From Alistipes sp. UBA940 (lineage in GTDB: Bacteria; Bacteroidota; Bacteroidia; Bacteroidales; Rikenellaceae), in assembly GCA_002293425.1 (NCBI GenBank), contig DBDE01000004.1, forward strand, positions 3,229 through 8,740: DNA of 5,512 nt, given 5' to 3'. The notes under the pieces are model-generated. The model did no database searches. It worked only from the letters and a program-made list of their open reading frames with translations, and was not told the origin of the DNA. The position numbers were made by a program, and so were the translations under genes. Positions 1-5,512 of the stretch are shown in pieces (the stretch's first letter is position 1; each line of letters starts with the position of its first letter).

Positions 1-242
1 TGAATGCCTTTGTCGCCCGGCAGGACGAGGCTCATTTCAGTCGTCTTGTGTCCAACGCCGACATTGCCGCCAACGACTACAACATTGCCGTTTCGTCCTA
101 TGTAGAACAGGAAGATACACGGGAAGTGGTCGATATTGTGGAGCTGAACGCCCGGATTGCGCAAATCGTTAAGCGAGAGGACGAGTTGCGCCACGCAATA
201 GATGAGATCGTCAAAGATTTGGAGGGTGGCGGCAATGAATAA
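1..242 (+). CDS. hsdM: Type I restriction-modification methyltransferase subunit HsdM, C-terminal end (partial)
   Basis: The reading frame is open from base 3, so the gene enters from the left edge and only about the last 79 residues are seen. The segment has the usual HsdM ending: an FSRLV stretch, then DIAANDYN and VSSYVEQEDTREVVDI, followed by a charged helix (LNARIAQIV, then a run rich in Glu, Arg and Lys) ending in LEGGGNE. In the family this helical tail packs against the conserved spacers of HsdS in the M2S methyltransferase, which uses S-adenosylmethionine to make N6-methyladenine. The catalytic NPPF and SAM-binding motifs lie outside the window, so activity cannot be judged. The GTG at 48 is internal and is not a true start. 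The stop TAA is at 240-242 and overlaps the start of hsdS by 8 bases, as expected for co-translated subunits. The assignment rests on recognised tail motifs and on the neighbouring hsdS and hsdR. Confidence 0.93.
   Translation, partial: NAFVARQDEAHFSRLVSNADIAANDYNIAVSSYVEQEDTREVVDIVELNARIAQIVKREDELRHAIDEIVKDLEGGGNE
221..225 (+). promoter_or_regulatory. Shine-Dalgarno-like site for hsdS
   Basis: GGAGG lies inside the last codons of hsdM, nine bases before the ATG at 235. It supports 235 as the hsdS start rather than the in-frame ATG at 202, which has no such site. The family N-terminus (MNKIEQMIAELCPEGVEF) also begins at 235. The site could be chance, because it encodes the hsdM residues LEGG. 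Confidence 0.5.
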
Positions 243-1455
243 GATAGAACAAATGATTGCGGAGCTTTGCCCGGAGGGGGTAGAATTTAAGAGTTTACTT
301 GAATTAGGATATTTTTATGGCGGCTTGACAGGGAAGAATAAACATGATTTTTCAGGAGGTAATGCGAAGTTCATAACCTATATGAATGTGTTTTCCAATA
401 TTGCCGTAAACATAGAGATAACTGATTATGTGAAAGTTGGTGTAAATGAAAATCAAAATAAAGTAGAAATTGGAGATGTATTGTTTACCGGCTCTTCGGA
501 AACTGCCGAAGAATGTGGAATGTCTTCAGTTTTGACAAGACAGGCTGATGAGCCTATATATTTGAATAGCTTTTGTTTTGGATTCAGGTTGAATGACAGA
601 GATTTGTTTCTGCCCGATTTTTTCAAATACCTTTTTAGAGGTGATGAGTTGCGTAAACAGATTATTCAAACGGCAAGCGGTGTAACTCGATATAATGTTT
701 CAAAAAAACGAATGGGGAAAGTTTTGATCCCCGTCCCTCCTATCACGATACAACGCGAGATTGTTAACATCCTCGATAAGTTTACAGAGTTGGAGGCAGA
801 GTTGGAGGCAGAGTTGGAGGCACGGCGGAAGCAATACGAACATTATCGTAGTACGTTGCTGGCTGCCAGCGATACAAACGGAAGTAAATTGAAGACACTC
901 AGCGAAATCGGAGATGTTTGTATGTGCAAGCGAATTTTTAAAGAGCAAACGACAGCGATTGGAGACATCCCATTTTATAAAATAGGAACGTTTGGGAAAG
1001 AACCCGATGCTTTCATCCCCATGGAGCTATACAACGAATACAAAAATAAGTTTTCTTTCCCAAAAAGTGGAGATATATTGATTTCTGCTTCGGGCACTAT
1101 CGGTAGAACGGTTATTTATGATGGAAAACCAGCTTATTTTCAAGATAGTAATATCGTTTGGATTGCCAATGATGAAACACAGGTTACAAATTCATACCTA
1201 TATCATTGTTACCAAGTTGTCAAATGGCAAACGGATGGAGGGGGAACTATTGCAAGGCTATATAATGACAGCATAAAAAAGACAAAAATCCCCATCCCGC
1301 CTATCGAAGAACAGAACCGCATTGTGGCGATATTGGACAAGTTCGAGAAACTGGTGAACGACATAAGCGAGGGCTTGCCCGCCGAGATCAAGGCGCGGAG
1401 GCAACAATATGAGTATTACAGGAATAAACTATTGACATTCAAAGAAGTGGCATAA
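235..1455 (+). CDS. hsdS: Type I restriction-modification specificity subunit HsdS
   Basis: This 406-residue protein is the DNA-recognition subunit of the HsdM2S methyltransferase and the HsdR2M2S restriction complex. It has the classic two-TRD layout. After the N-terminal segment ending CPEGVEF, TRD1 covers roughly residues 14-168 (FYGGLTGK near its start, ASGVTRYNVSKKRMGKV near its end). A central conserved spacer follows (PPITIQREIVNILDKF, then ELEA x3, then ARRKQYEHYRSTLL). TRD2 covers roughly residues 223-355 (CMCKRIFKEQ, FYKIGTFGKEPDAF, GDILISASGTIGRT, YFQDSNIVW). The C-terminal conserved spacer has PPIEEQNRIVAILDKF and ARRQQYEYYRNKLLTF. Both halves are full, so each should read one part of a bipartite site; the bases read cannot be deduced. 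The start is ATG 235, by the family N-terminus and a GGAGG upstream; the ATG at 202 would add 11 odd residues. The gene overlaps hsdM by 8 bases and hsdR by 1. Both TRDs are AT-rich compared with the spacers, as expected for exchanged domains. Confidence 0.96.
   Translation: MNKIEQMIAELCPEGVEFKSLLELGYFYGGLTGKNKHDFSGGNAKFITYMNVFSNIAVNIEITDYVKVGVNENQNKVEIGDVLFTGSSETAEECGMSSVLTRQADEPIYLNSFCFGFRLNDRDLFLPDFFKYLFRGDELRKQIIQTASGVTRYNVSKKRMGKVLIPVPPITIQREIVNILDKFTELEAELEAELEARRKQYEHYRSTLLAASDTNGSKLKTLSEIGDVCMCKRIFKEQTTAIGDIPFYKIGTFGKEPDAFIPMELYNEYKNKFSFPKSGDILISASGTIGRTVIYDGKPAYFQDSNIVWIANDETQVTNSYLYHCYQVVKWQTDGGGTIARLYNDSIKKTKIPIPPIEEQNRIVAILDKFEKLVNDISEGLPAEIKARRQQYEYYRNKLLTFKEVA
787..822 (+). repeat. 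12-base tandem repeat x3 in the central spacer of hsdS
   Basis: Three perfect in-frame copies of GAGTTGGAGGCA encode ELEA three times (HsdS residues 185-196), just after LDKFT and before RRKQYEHYR. Two further bases (CA) before the first copy also match. The repeat lies in the central conserved helix that sets the distance between the two TRDs. In the EcoR124I family a four-residue TAEL repeat occurs at this place, and two or three copies give targets with N6 or N7 spacers. The same effect here is an inference from position and unit length. A perfect repeat of this size can gain or lose units by replication slippage without breaking the frame. Confidence 0.9.
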
Positions 1456-1457
1456 TG
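1453..1457 (+). other. hsdS stop / hsdR start overlap (TAATG)
   Basis: The hsdS stop TAA (1453-1455) and the hsdR start ATG (1455-1457) share one base. No strong Shine-Dalgarno site precedes it; the upstream sequence is AAAGAAGTGG. Translation of hsdR is therefore probably coupled to hsdS by termination and re-initiation, which would tie restriction output to specificity-subunit output. Coupling is inferred from geometry only. Confidence 0.7.
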
Positions 1458-4400
1458 AAATACGATTTGATAGCAGAAAATTCCGAATCGACGGTCGTTG
1501 CCGATTACAAGGCGGAGTACCGGACGGAAACGCATTACCAGTCGGAGGCGGAGTTGGAGCGGGCTTTTATTGCCCAACTTCAAACCCAAGCCTATGAATA
1601 TCTGTCTATCAAGTCGGAGGCTGAACTCATTACCAATTTGCGCCATAGGCTTGCCTGCCTCAACGACTACGATTTCACCGACAGCGAGTGGGAGCGTTTC
1701 TTCAAAACAATTATCGCCAACCCTAACAGCGGTATCGAGGAGAAGACCGCCATCATTCAGGCCGATGACACCGCCCAACTGCTCGTGCGCGATAATGGCG
1801 AGAGGAAGAATATGCGCCTGATAGACAAGCAGAATATCCACAATAACACGCTGCAAGTTATCAATCAGTATGAGGTTGAGGGGCAGAGAGCAAATCGCTA
1901 TGATGTTACGGTGCTGGTCAATGGTTTGCCGCTCGTGCACATTGAGCTAAAACGGCGCGGAGTGAATATTAAAGATGCGTTCAATCAGATCAAACGCTAT
2001 GACCGCGAAAGTTTTGGGGCAGAGAGCGGGCTGTTTGAGTATGTGCAACTGTTCGTTATATCGAACGGCACACATACCAAATATTACAGCAATACAACGC
2101 GCGAGGGACACTTAAAAGAGGGGCAGTCTACTGGCAAAAAGACCAGCAACAGCTTCGAGTTTACATCATGGTGGGCGGATGCCGAGAATCGTCCCATTAC
2201 CGATCTGGTCGATTTTGCCAAAACATTCTTTGCCAAGCACGTTATTCTGAACATCCTGACCAAATATTGCGTTTTCACCAGCGATCGGTCGTTACTTGTG
2301 ATGCGCCCCTATCAGATTGTCGCCACCGAACGCATCTTGGGACGGATCAACGTGTCGAACAACTATAAAACATGGGGGCAGTTGGAGGGCGGCGGCTATA
2401 TCTGGCACACCACCGGCAGCGGCAAGACCCTGACGAGTTTCAAGACGGCGCAGTTGGCAAGTAAACTCCCTTATATCGACAAAGTGCTGTTCGTGGTCGA
2501 TAGAAAAGACCTCGATTATCAAACGATGAAGGAATACGACCGCTTCGAGAAAGGGGCGGCCAACAGCAATACCAGCACCACCAAGCTGAAAAAACAACTC
2601 GAAAACCCGAATGCCCGCATCATCATCACAACCATCCAAAAGTTGGCGGTGATGCTCAAAAAACACGGTGATCACGCTGTTTATGGCCAAAGGGTTGTAA
2701 TAATCTTCGACGAGTGCCACCGCTCGCAGTTTGGCGATATGCACACCGCCATCATTAAAAAGTTTAAGAAATACCATATTTTCGGCTTTACCGGAACACC
2801 TATCTTTGCCACCAATTCGGCCAGCGGAGGAAATCCCCAGTTGAAGACCACCGAACAGGCTTTTGGAGACAAACTGCACACATACACCATTGTCGATGCC
2901 ATCACGGACAAAAATGTATTGCCGTTCCGCATAGATTATGTTGCCACATTTCGCGAACAGGAAAATATCGAAGACGCAGCAGTGCGAGACATCGACCGTG
3001 AACGGGCTTTGGCTGCACCGGAAAGGATTACGAACATCGTGCGGTATATCTTATCCAATTTTAACGCGAAGACATACCGGAACGACAAATCCTATACTCA
3101 CAGCGTTCTGCAAAACGTAGAGGAGGTTGTCTCTGCCCGCGACAGGAGCAAGGTCGAGGAGATTAAACAAAAAATTAGGGTTTCGGGTTTCAATTCTATT
3201 TTCGCTACCAGCTCGATAGATGTTTGTAAACTCTACTACAATGAGTTTCAACGCCAGCAAAGGGATTTGCCGGAGGCTGCACGTTTGAAAATCGCCACGA
3301 TTTTCTCTTATGGTGCGAACGATGAGATTCCCGATGAGTTGCCGGATGAGAACCCCGAAAATACGGATAACCTCTCGGCCAGCCATCGTGATTTTCTCGA
3401 AACGGCAATAGGGCATTACAATGATATGTTCAAAACCACCTACGACACCTCATCAGACAAATTCCCAAACTACTATAAAGATGTGTCGCAGCGCGTTAAA
3501 AACCGCGAAATCGACCTGCTGATCGTAGTCAATATGTTCCTCACGGGCTTCGATGCCACCACACTCAACACGCTTTGGGTGGACAAAAATCTGCGCTTAC
3601 ACGGGCTTTTACAGGCGTATAGTCGCACGAATCGCATACTGAACTCTGTTAAGATGTTCGGCAACATAATCTGTTTCCGAAATCTCGAAAAACTGACTAA
3701 CGAAAGCATTGCCCTGTTCGGCGACAAGGAGGCGGGAGGCGTTGTGCTCCTGAAAACATATCAGGAGTATTACAACGGGTATGAGGACGGCGATAAGGAT
3801 GTGCGAGGCTATGCCGATATGGTAGCCGAATTGCTGGAACAATACCCCGTCGGCTTGCCCATCGAGGGCGAACAGGCGCAAAAGGCATTCATTAAACTTT
3901 ACGGAGCGATCCTGAAAGTTAGAAACATTCTCTCTTCGTTCGACGACTTTGCGGGCAACGAAATCCTGACGGAGCGAGATGTGCAGGATTATCACAGCAT
4001 GTATATAACCCTCTATAACGAGTTCAGGGGCAAAAACAAAGGCGACAGCGAAAACATTAACGACGACATTGTTTTTGAGATGGAGCTCATTAAACAGGTT
4101 GAGGTCAATATCGACTACATTTTGGAGTTGATCCGTAAATACCACGACAGTCATTTGGAGGACAAGGAGATCGTAATCTCTATCGGTAAGGCCATAGATT
4201 CGAGCGTGGAACTACGCAACAAAAAAGACCTGATAGAGCAGTTTGTTGCCTCCATGTCGCCAGAGACACAGATTGACGGCGATTGGCAAAAATTTGTCGA
4301 TGAGAAACGACAGGAAGAGTTAGATCGGATTATAGTTGAGGAAAACCTGAACCGCGACGAAGCATATCGCTTTGTAGCCAACGCATTTCGTGACGGATGT

Positions 4401-4553
4401 GTTCCTCAAAGCGGCACAGCTATAACCAAAGTCCTACCCCCTATTTCCCGTTTCTCTCCATCGGGCGACCGTACCCGTAAACGCGAAACGGTGCTCGACA
4501 AACTAAAATCGTTCTTCGATAGGTTTTTTGATATTTCAGGGGAAAGCTATTGA
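1455..4553 (+). CDS. hsdR: Type I restriction endonuclease / DNA translocase subunit HsdR
   Basis: This 1032-residue protein is the motor and nuclease of the Type I complex. It translocates DNA with ATP and cuts far from the unmethylated target. The N-terminal PD-(D/E)XK nuclease is visible as D150 (RYDVTVLVN), E164 and K166 (HIELKRRG), with a RecB-like QxxxY motif at Q178-Y182 (QIKRY). The superfamily 2 helicase core follows: RPYQ before motif I, Walker A HTTGSGKT (318-325, K324), motif II DECH (419-422), motif III FTGTP (445-449), motif V NMFLTGFD (693-700) and motif VI QAYSRTNR (720-727). The rest is a long helical C-terminal domain ending FFDRFFDISGESY. From memory, EcoR124I HsdR (about 1038 residues) has its nuclease residues at D151, E165 and K167, one position away, so this looks like a Type IC-like enzyme. 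No frameshift or missing motif was found. The start is ATG 1455, overlapping the hsdS stop by one base. Confidence 0.97.
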   Translation: MKYDLIAENSESTVVADYKAEYRTETHYQSEAELERAFIAQLQTQAYEYLSIKSEAELITNLRHRLACLNDYDFTDSEWERFFKTIIANPNSGIEEKTAIIQADDTAQLLVRDNGERKNMRLIDKQNIHNNTLQVINQYEVEGQRANRYDVTVLVNGLPLVHIELKRRGVNIKDAFNQIKRYDRESFGAESGLFEYVQLFVISNGTHTKYYSNTTREGHLKEGQSTGKKTSNSFEFTSWWADAENRPITDLVDFAKTFFAKHVILNILTKYCVFTSDRSLLVMRPYQIVATERILGRINVSNNYKTWGQLEGGGYIWHTTGSGKTLTSFKTAQLASKLPYIDKVLFVVDRKDLDYQTMKEYDRFEKGAANSNTSTTKLKKQLENPNARIIITTIQKLAVMLKKHGDHAVYGQRVVIIFDECHRSQFGDMHTAIIKKFKKYHIFGFTGTPIFATNSASGGNPQLKTTEQAFGDKLHTYTIVDAITDKNVLPFRIDYVATFREQENIEDAAVRDIDRERALAAPERITNIVRYILSNFNAKTYRNDKSYTHSVLQNVEEVVSARDRSKVEEIKQKIRVSGFNSIFATSSIDVCKLYYNEFQRQQRDLPEAARLKIATIFSYGANDEIPDELPDENPENTDNLSASHRDFLETAIGHYNDMFKTTYDTSSDKFPNYYKDVSQRVKNREIDLLIVVNMFLTGFDATTLNTLWVDKNLRLHGLLQAYSRTNRILNSVKMFGNIICFRNLEKLTNESIALFGDKEAGGVVLLKTYQEYYNGYEDGDKDVRGYADMVAELLEQYPVGLPIEGEQAQKAFIKLYGAILKVRNILSSFDDFAGNEILTERDVQDYHSMYITLYNEFRGKNKGDSENINDDIVFEMELIKQVEVNIDYILELIRKYHDSHLEDKEIVISIGKAIDSSVELRNKKDLIEQFVASMSPETQIDGDWQKFVDEKRQEELDRIIVEENLNRDEAYRFVANAFRDGCVPQSGTAITKVLPPISRFSPSGDRTRKRETVLDKLKSFFDRFFDISGESY

Positions 4554-4575
4554 TATGTAAATCATCCCTAATATC

Positions 4576-4836
4576 ATGAAAAACTATGTAAACAAGGGGA
4601 CTTGTATTTGGTGCTCCAAATCTTCTCCACATGTTTCTTTCTCACATAAACCCCATATAATCACTAAAAGTTTAGGTGCTCGAAAATTTGGTAATGATGT
4701 TTGCAATGATTGCAATACTTATTTTGGAGGCGATAAAGATTTAAATGCTGAAAAACCAAATTTAAATTTGAATATTGAGCTTGCGGTAGGTAAAGGAGGT
4801 TTTTACGCTGATAAGGTTCTATCTGGCATCACATAA
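4576..4836 (+). pseudogene. HNH-type nuclease, N-terminal part of a frameshifted gene
   Basis: This frame encodes 86 residues starting at ATG 4576, 22 bases after the hsdR stop. It is the only ATG after the in-frame stop at 4558-4560. The first 51 residues form a zinc-stabilised HNH-like domain: CIWC (C10, C13), KPHIITKSLG with H27 as the likely catalytic-site histidine, then VCNDCNTYFG (C43, C46, N47). This pattern fits the HNH_5-like group often annotated only as HNH endonuclease; its substrate is unknown. The frame stays protein-like to about residue 70 (LNIELAV), then runs through a short unrelated tail to TAA 4834-4836, while the real continuation opens in the +1 frame. GC is low (35% over 4621-4680 by hand count, against 53% over 3541-3600 in hsdR). 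The low GC suggests separate acquisition. There is no clear ribosome-binding site. If only this part is made, the HNH fold might form but would lack its C-terminal domain. Confidence 0.75.
4790..4834 (+). other. Frameshift zone joining the two parts of the HNH gene
   Basis: The +1 frame has a stop at 4787-4789 and is open after it; the upstream frame ends at 4834-4836. The switch must therefore lie between these points, and joining the parts requires skipping one base (or an equivalent two-base loss). The zone contains AGGAGG (4794-4799) followed by T5 (4800-4804). A one-base gain in the purine run or the T run would explain the break. Joining after the AAA at 4792-4794 gives a continuous protein of about 266 residues. 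The exact base cannot be fixed without homologues. Confidence 0.65.
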
Positions 4837-5377
4837 ACCTGAGATTCCAGACTGTCGTTTTACGTCGAGATTCTTCCAATATGACAGGAAGAACAGAAAG
4901 ATAATTATAAAGCCCACCTTAAAAACTGATAGGGTATTTTTGAGGAATTTCATCAACCAATTCAAAAGAGGCTTATTTGAGATGTTTTTGCAAGAATACC
5001 ATAAGGAAACAGGCAAGGGGTTAGATTCACGGTTTGACAATATACGCTATTATAGTCGATACAATAAATCACCAATCCCGGTGTATTTAATTGTCCATGA
5101 TGGAGTTTATTTTTCAGGGAATGATTTAATAGAACCCAAAATAGCCATAAATTCTCATAGCCAAGATATAATTGATGAGTATGGGTTTTATGATTTTCAC
5201 CTATTTGGTCATACTTTCATTTTGCCGGTTACTCCGGCTGCCACATTAAGAGGGGGTGAATATCTAACAAAATTAAAACGGGAGGCAGTGTTACCTGTAA
5301 CAGACAACTCTGGTATTTATGAAGTAACAAGTATCCACAGCATTCTTGGGCCATTAAACAATTTGGGTAAAAAGTAA
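4790..5377 (+). pseudogene. HNH-type nuclease, C-terminal part of a frameshifted gene
   Basis: This frame is open for about 195 codons, ends at TAA 5375-5377 and is followed at once by a second TAA. It begins without a usable start codon, but the translation before any start is already protein-like (KEVFTLIRFYLASHKPEIP, then SRFFQYD). This shows it is the continuation of the upstream HNH gene and not an independent gene. Later segments include NFINQFKRGLFEMFLQEYH, GKGLDSRFDNIRYYSRY, IPVYLIVHDGVYF and EYGFYDFHLFGHTFILPVTP. They suggest a mixed helix and strand domain of unknown role that accompanies the HNH domain in related proteins. A TTG at 4940 and an ATG at 4982 could start a shorter product but would cut into this domain. 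Base composition is as AT-rich as the N-terminal part. The link between the halves is inferred from frame, spacing and composition; a true two-gene arrangement is less likely. Confidence 0.65.
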
Positions 5378-5512
5378 TAAGAACCCTGCAATTCCCCAAA
5401 CCTGCCGACGAGTGGTGCAAATGTGGTGCAAGTCGTAGAACAATAGCCAATCGCCGAGATGCACAACAAAAACAAGTTTTTTCCCTTACTTTGTCATTTA
5501 GTACACTATTAG
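5378..5512. other. Non-coding tail with no supported gene
   Basis: After the tandem stops of the HNH remnant no convincing coding region appears on either strand. GC rises again in 5381-5465 compared with the HNH gene, so a composition boundary lies near 5378. The stretch holds the 11-base tandem repeat, an A5C/GT5 dyad (5468-5481) too weak and tightly looped to call a terminator, and TTACTTTG (5486-5493). The last matches five of the six fixed bases of the Bacteroides -7 element TAnnTTTG but has no clear -33 partner. A promoter for a gene beyond the right edge is possible but unproven. Confidence 0.4.
5412..5431 (+). repeat. Short tandem direct repeat, 11-base period
   Basis: GTGGTGCAA occurs at 5412-5420 and again at 5423-5431, separated by AT. 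With the following two bases the units match at 10 of 11 positions, so the period is about one helical turn. CGAC (5406-5409) and GTCG (5432-5435) flank the pair as a short dyad. The repeat lies in the non-coding tail after the HNH remnant. It could be a protein-binding site, for example for a regulator or recombinase, or a relic. Nothing in the window shows which. Confidence 0.5.

Noticed and set aside
202..234. Upstream ATG extending HsdS by 11 residues
   Set aside because: The extension lies inside hsdM, has no ribosome-binding site and does not resemble the family N-terminus, which begins at 235.
48..242. A separate 64-residue protein starting at GTG 48
   Set aside because: The same frame is open to the left edge and encodes recognisable HsdM sequence before 48.
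721..1345. Central and C-terminal HsdS spacers as recombining DNA repeats
   Set aside because: They are similar as protein (PPI, ILDKF, ARR-QYE-YR) but the DNA is diverged, without long identical stretches that would favour recombination within the gene.
1416..1940. 174-codon open frame on the minus strand across the hsdS/hsdR junction
   Set aside because: Antisense to two well-supported genes, with no recognisable domain.
2292..2879. 195-codon open frame on the minus strand
   Set aside because: It lies wholly opposite the helicase core of hsdR, whose motifs are clear; the minus translation shows no recognisable domain.
3609..4154. 181-codon open frame on the minus strand
   Set aside because: Shadow of hsdR; the hydrophobic look comes from the complement of charged codons.
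4551..4576. TGATAT/ATATCA inverted repeat between hsdR and the HNH gene as a terminator
   Set aside because: Only six AT-rich pairs with a 14-base loop and no following T run; it overlaps the hsdR stop and the next start codon.
5362..5400. TTTGGG/CCCAAA pairing as a terminator after the HNH gene
   Set aside because: Six base pairs with a 27-base loop and no T run, so it is too weak to call.
5229..5450. 73-codon open frame on the minus strand at the right end
   Set aside because: Mostly opposite the HNH C-terminal part, low-complexity composition and no recognised domain.
5378..5512. tRNA gene or CRISPR repeats in the right-hand tail
   Set aside because: No cloverleaf or T-loop sequence is seen on either strand, and only two short repeat units are present without spacers of CRISPR length.

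Overview
The window holds the end of a Type I restriction-modification operon and a damaged nuclease gene behind it, all on the + strand. The order is the 3' end of hsdM (cut by the left edge), a complete hsdS, a complete hsdR, then a small HNH-type gene split by a frameshift, and about 135 bases of non-coding sequence at the right edge. The host cannot be named from the sequence alone. The style of the HsdS and HsdR proteins, the moderate GC content and the lack of a clear Shine-Dalgarno site before the HNH gene suggest a gut or oral Bacteroidales bacterium. That is an inference.

Restriction-modification region (1-4553). hsdM, hsdS and hsdR are packed with no gaps: hsdS starts 8 bases inside hsdM, and the hsdS stop shares one base with the hsdR start. 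HsdS has two target-recognition domains (TRDs) separated by conserved helical spacers. It guides HsdM to methylate a two-part DNA site. HsdR adds an ATP-driven translocase and a PD-(D/E)XK nuclease that cut unmethylated DNA. All HsdR motifs I looked for are intact, so restriction is probably functional if the unseen part of hsdM is. The central spacer of HsdS contains three perfect copies of a 12-base repeat (ELEA x3). It lies where the EcoR124I family carries its TAEL repeats, whose copy number sets the spacer length of the DNA target.

Downstream region (4554-5512). An AT-rich gene encodes a zinc-finger-like HNH domain (two CxxC pairs and a PHII motif). The frame then breaks between 4790 and 4834, and the rest of the same protein continues in the +1 frame to 5377. 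It looks like a cargo nuclease gene acquired next to the RM operon and now broken, unless the break is a sequencing error or a programmed frameshift. The last 135 bases contain a near-perfect 11-base tandem repeat and no supported gene.

Nothing here clearly forms a new system. The most interesting points are the HsdS repeat, which could switch specificity, and the frameshifted HNH gene.
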